Below, piece after piece: positions 7,061 to 7,688 of a DNA stretch of 7,688 nucleotides. Each line of letters opens with the position of its first letter. The stretch's first letter is position 1. The stretch is from contig JADFKA010000078.1 in the NCBI GenBank assembly GCA_022565135.1, forward strand, positions 1-7,688. Direction: 5' to 3'. The notes below the pieces were generated by a model that saw nothing but the letters and a program-made list of their open reading frames with translations, ran no database searches and was not told the DNA's origin. The position numbers and the translations under genes were made by a program. The DNA comes from Pseudomonadota bacterium. GTDB lineage: Bacteria; Pseudomonadota; Gammaproteobacteria; Steroidobacterales; Woeseiaceae.

Positions 7061-7062
7061 CA

Positions 7063-7223
7063 GGGAACCTCAGATTTATTCTGGGCGAAGCAGATTGTGA
7101 TTAAAAATGTTCAGATTCAAGGCGCGGATCGCACGTAATAGCGGGCTATTGTGAAGATTCGCAACACAGAAGCTGGACATTTTGGAAACAAGATGCGAGT
7201 TCATGAATAGATCTGAGGTTCCC
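7063..7223. repeat. MITE-like palindromic repeat, copy 2
   Basis: This is a second copy of the element at 2228-2387, same orientation, 161 bp. Its terminal inverted repeats are better preserved: GGGAACCTCAGATTTATTC on the left and the reverse complement of GAATAGATCTGAGGTTCCC on the right, with one mismatch over 19. The apex AATAGC-GG-GCTATT lies at 7137-7150. The middle stem is more eroded than in copy 1 (GTGATTAAAAAT against ATTTTGGAAAC). There is no ORF of note. It separates the kinase-like gene (3' end at 7223) from the 89-residue gene (5' end at 7049), both on the minus strand. The right flank is TAAG; the left side is occupied by the inverted solo terminus. TIRs of this type and TA-containing flanks are reminiscent of IS5-like elements, but no transposase is present and I did not match it to a named element. 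Confidence 0.85.
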
Positions 7224-7688
7224 TAAGTTCGATCGCCACGGTCTGCAGCACCTTCGCGATCAGCCCAGCCCAGCAGCACTCGCGTTATAAACAGGTATAC
7301 GGGTTTAGCTAACTGCATCCACAGTCGCGACAGCAGCGATGGATTGCTGAGAATAGAACGCTCGCGATGCGTCAACGCTTGCGGACAATACGTGCGCTTG
7401 TGCTTGAGCAGATGCCGCAAGTCCTCGCGTGCCAGCAGCCGAAACAGGTAACTTCGGCGCGTCGCGAACCAGGCGAGTTGAAAATCGATGAAAGCCGGGG
7501 AGCCATCGTCGCGCACCAGAATATTTGGCTCCTTGGCGAGATCGTTGTGCACGACTCCAGCGCCGTGCAGCCGCCGCAACAGCCGCGCGGCAGCATTGAA
7601 ATAGGCGGGGTCGGAGGGCTTGCTGCGGTGCATCGGCGTACCTGGGATATAGCTGCGAACAAGCAGGTTTTGCGCAATTATGCGCAGT
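7223..7688 (-). CDS. Protein-kinase-fold (RIO/Kdo-kinase-like) phosphotransferase, 5' end outside the window
   Basis: This is the C-terminal part of a kinase-fold protein; 154 residues are visible and the frame is open to the window edge. The ATG at 7631-7633 is internal, since the 18 residues before it (ending NLLVRSYIPGTP) fit a hinge region. The catalytic loop GVVHNDLAKEPNILV carries the catalytic Asp at codon 7541-7543, Lys and the metal-binding Asn. FIDFQLAW carries the DFG-like metal-binding Asp at 7484-7486. These features suit small bacterial RIO1/lipopolysaccharide-kinase-like proteins; the substrate is unknown and could be a sugar, lipid or protein. A semi-hydrophobic helix (KPVYLFITRVLLGW) near the C-terminus may contact membrane. 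The TAG stop (7225-7223) spans the boundary with repeat copy 2. I cannot tell whether the last few residues (ADREGAADRGDRT) are native or altered by the insertion. Confidence 0.85.
   Translation of the reverse strand, partial: LRIIAQNLLVRSYIPGTPMHRSKPSDPAYFNAAARLLRRLHGAGVVHNDLAKEPNILVRDDGSPAFIDFQLAWFATRRSYLFRLLAREDLRHLLKHKRTYCPQALTHRERSILSNPSLLSRLWMQLAKPVYLFITRVLLGWADREGAADRGDRT

Noticed and set aside
1..7688. CRISPR array, tRNA, rRNA, toxin-antitoxin or phage genes
   Set aside because: There are no regularly spaced repeats, no tRNA-like cloverleaf sequence recognised and no coding content of these kinds on either strand.

Overview
The window looks like chromosomal DNA from a gammaproteobacterium-like Gram-negative bacterium. 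It encodes two outer-membrane proteins (a TonB-dependent receptor and a patatin fused to an Omp85-type barrel), a respiratory FAD glycerol-3-phosphate dehydrogenase and a proline-biosynthesis enzyme. Base composition is moderately GC-rich and even throughout. I cannot name the genus from the sequence alone.

Layout. (1) Bases 1-642 hold the C-terminal half of proA (+), which overlaps glpD (+, 642-2228) by one base, so the two are probably co-transcribed. (2) Bases 2228-2387 hold a 160-bp palindromic, MITE-like repeat that fills the gap between the 3' ends of glpD and a convergent TonB-dependent receptor gene (-, 2394-4511). (3) A 37-bp divergent intergenic region separates that receptor from a PlpD-like patatin autotransporter gene (+, 4549-6783). 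(4) The patatin gene ends tail-to-tail with a small uncharacterised gene (-, 6780-7049); both stop codons lie within one TTAA tetranucleotide. (5) Bases 7063-7223 hold a second copy of the repeat, with an extra abutting inverted terminus at 7050-7060. (6) Bases 7223-7688 hold the C-terminal part of a protein-kinase-fold gene (-) that runs off the window.

How the genes relate. ProA (proline synthesis) and GlpD (electrons from glycerol-3-phosphate to quinone) are metabolic genes with no obvious pathway link. The receptor and the patatin autotransporter both act at the cell surface and share a very short divergent promoter region, so joint regulation is plausible but unproven. No complete novel system (defence, CRISPR, toxin-antitoxin, biosynthetic cluster) is visible.

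The most unusual signal is the non-coding repeat. Two copies about 86% identical by hand count sit exactly at gene ends. In both copies the TAG stop codon of the neighbouring gene is written across the element boundary. At the second copy, the element terminus appears to supply the ribosome-binding sequence and part of the start codon of the 89-residue ORF.
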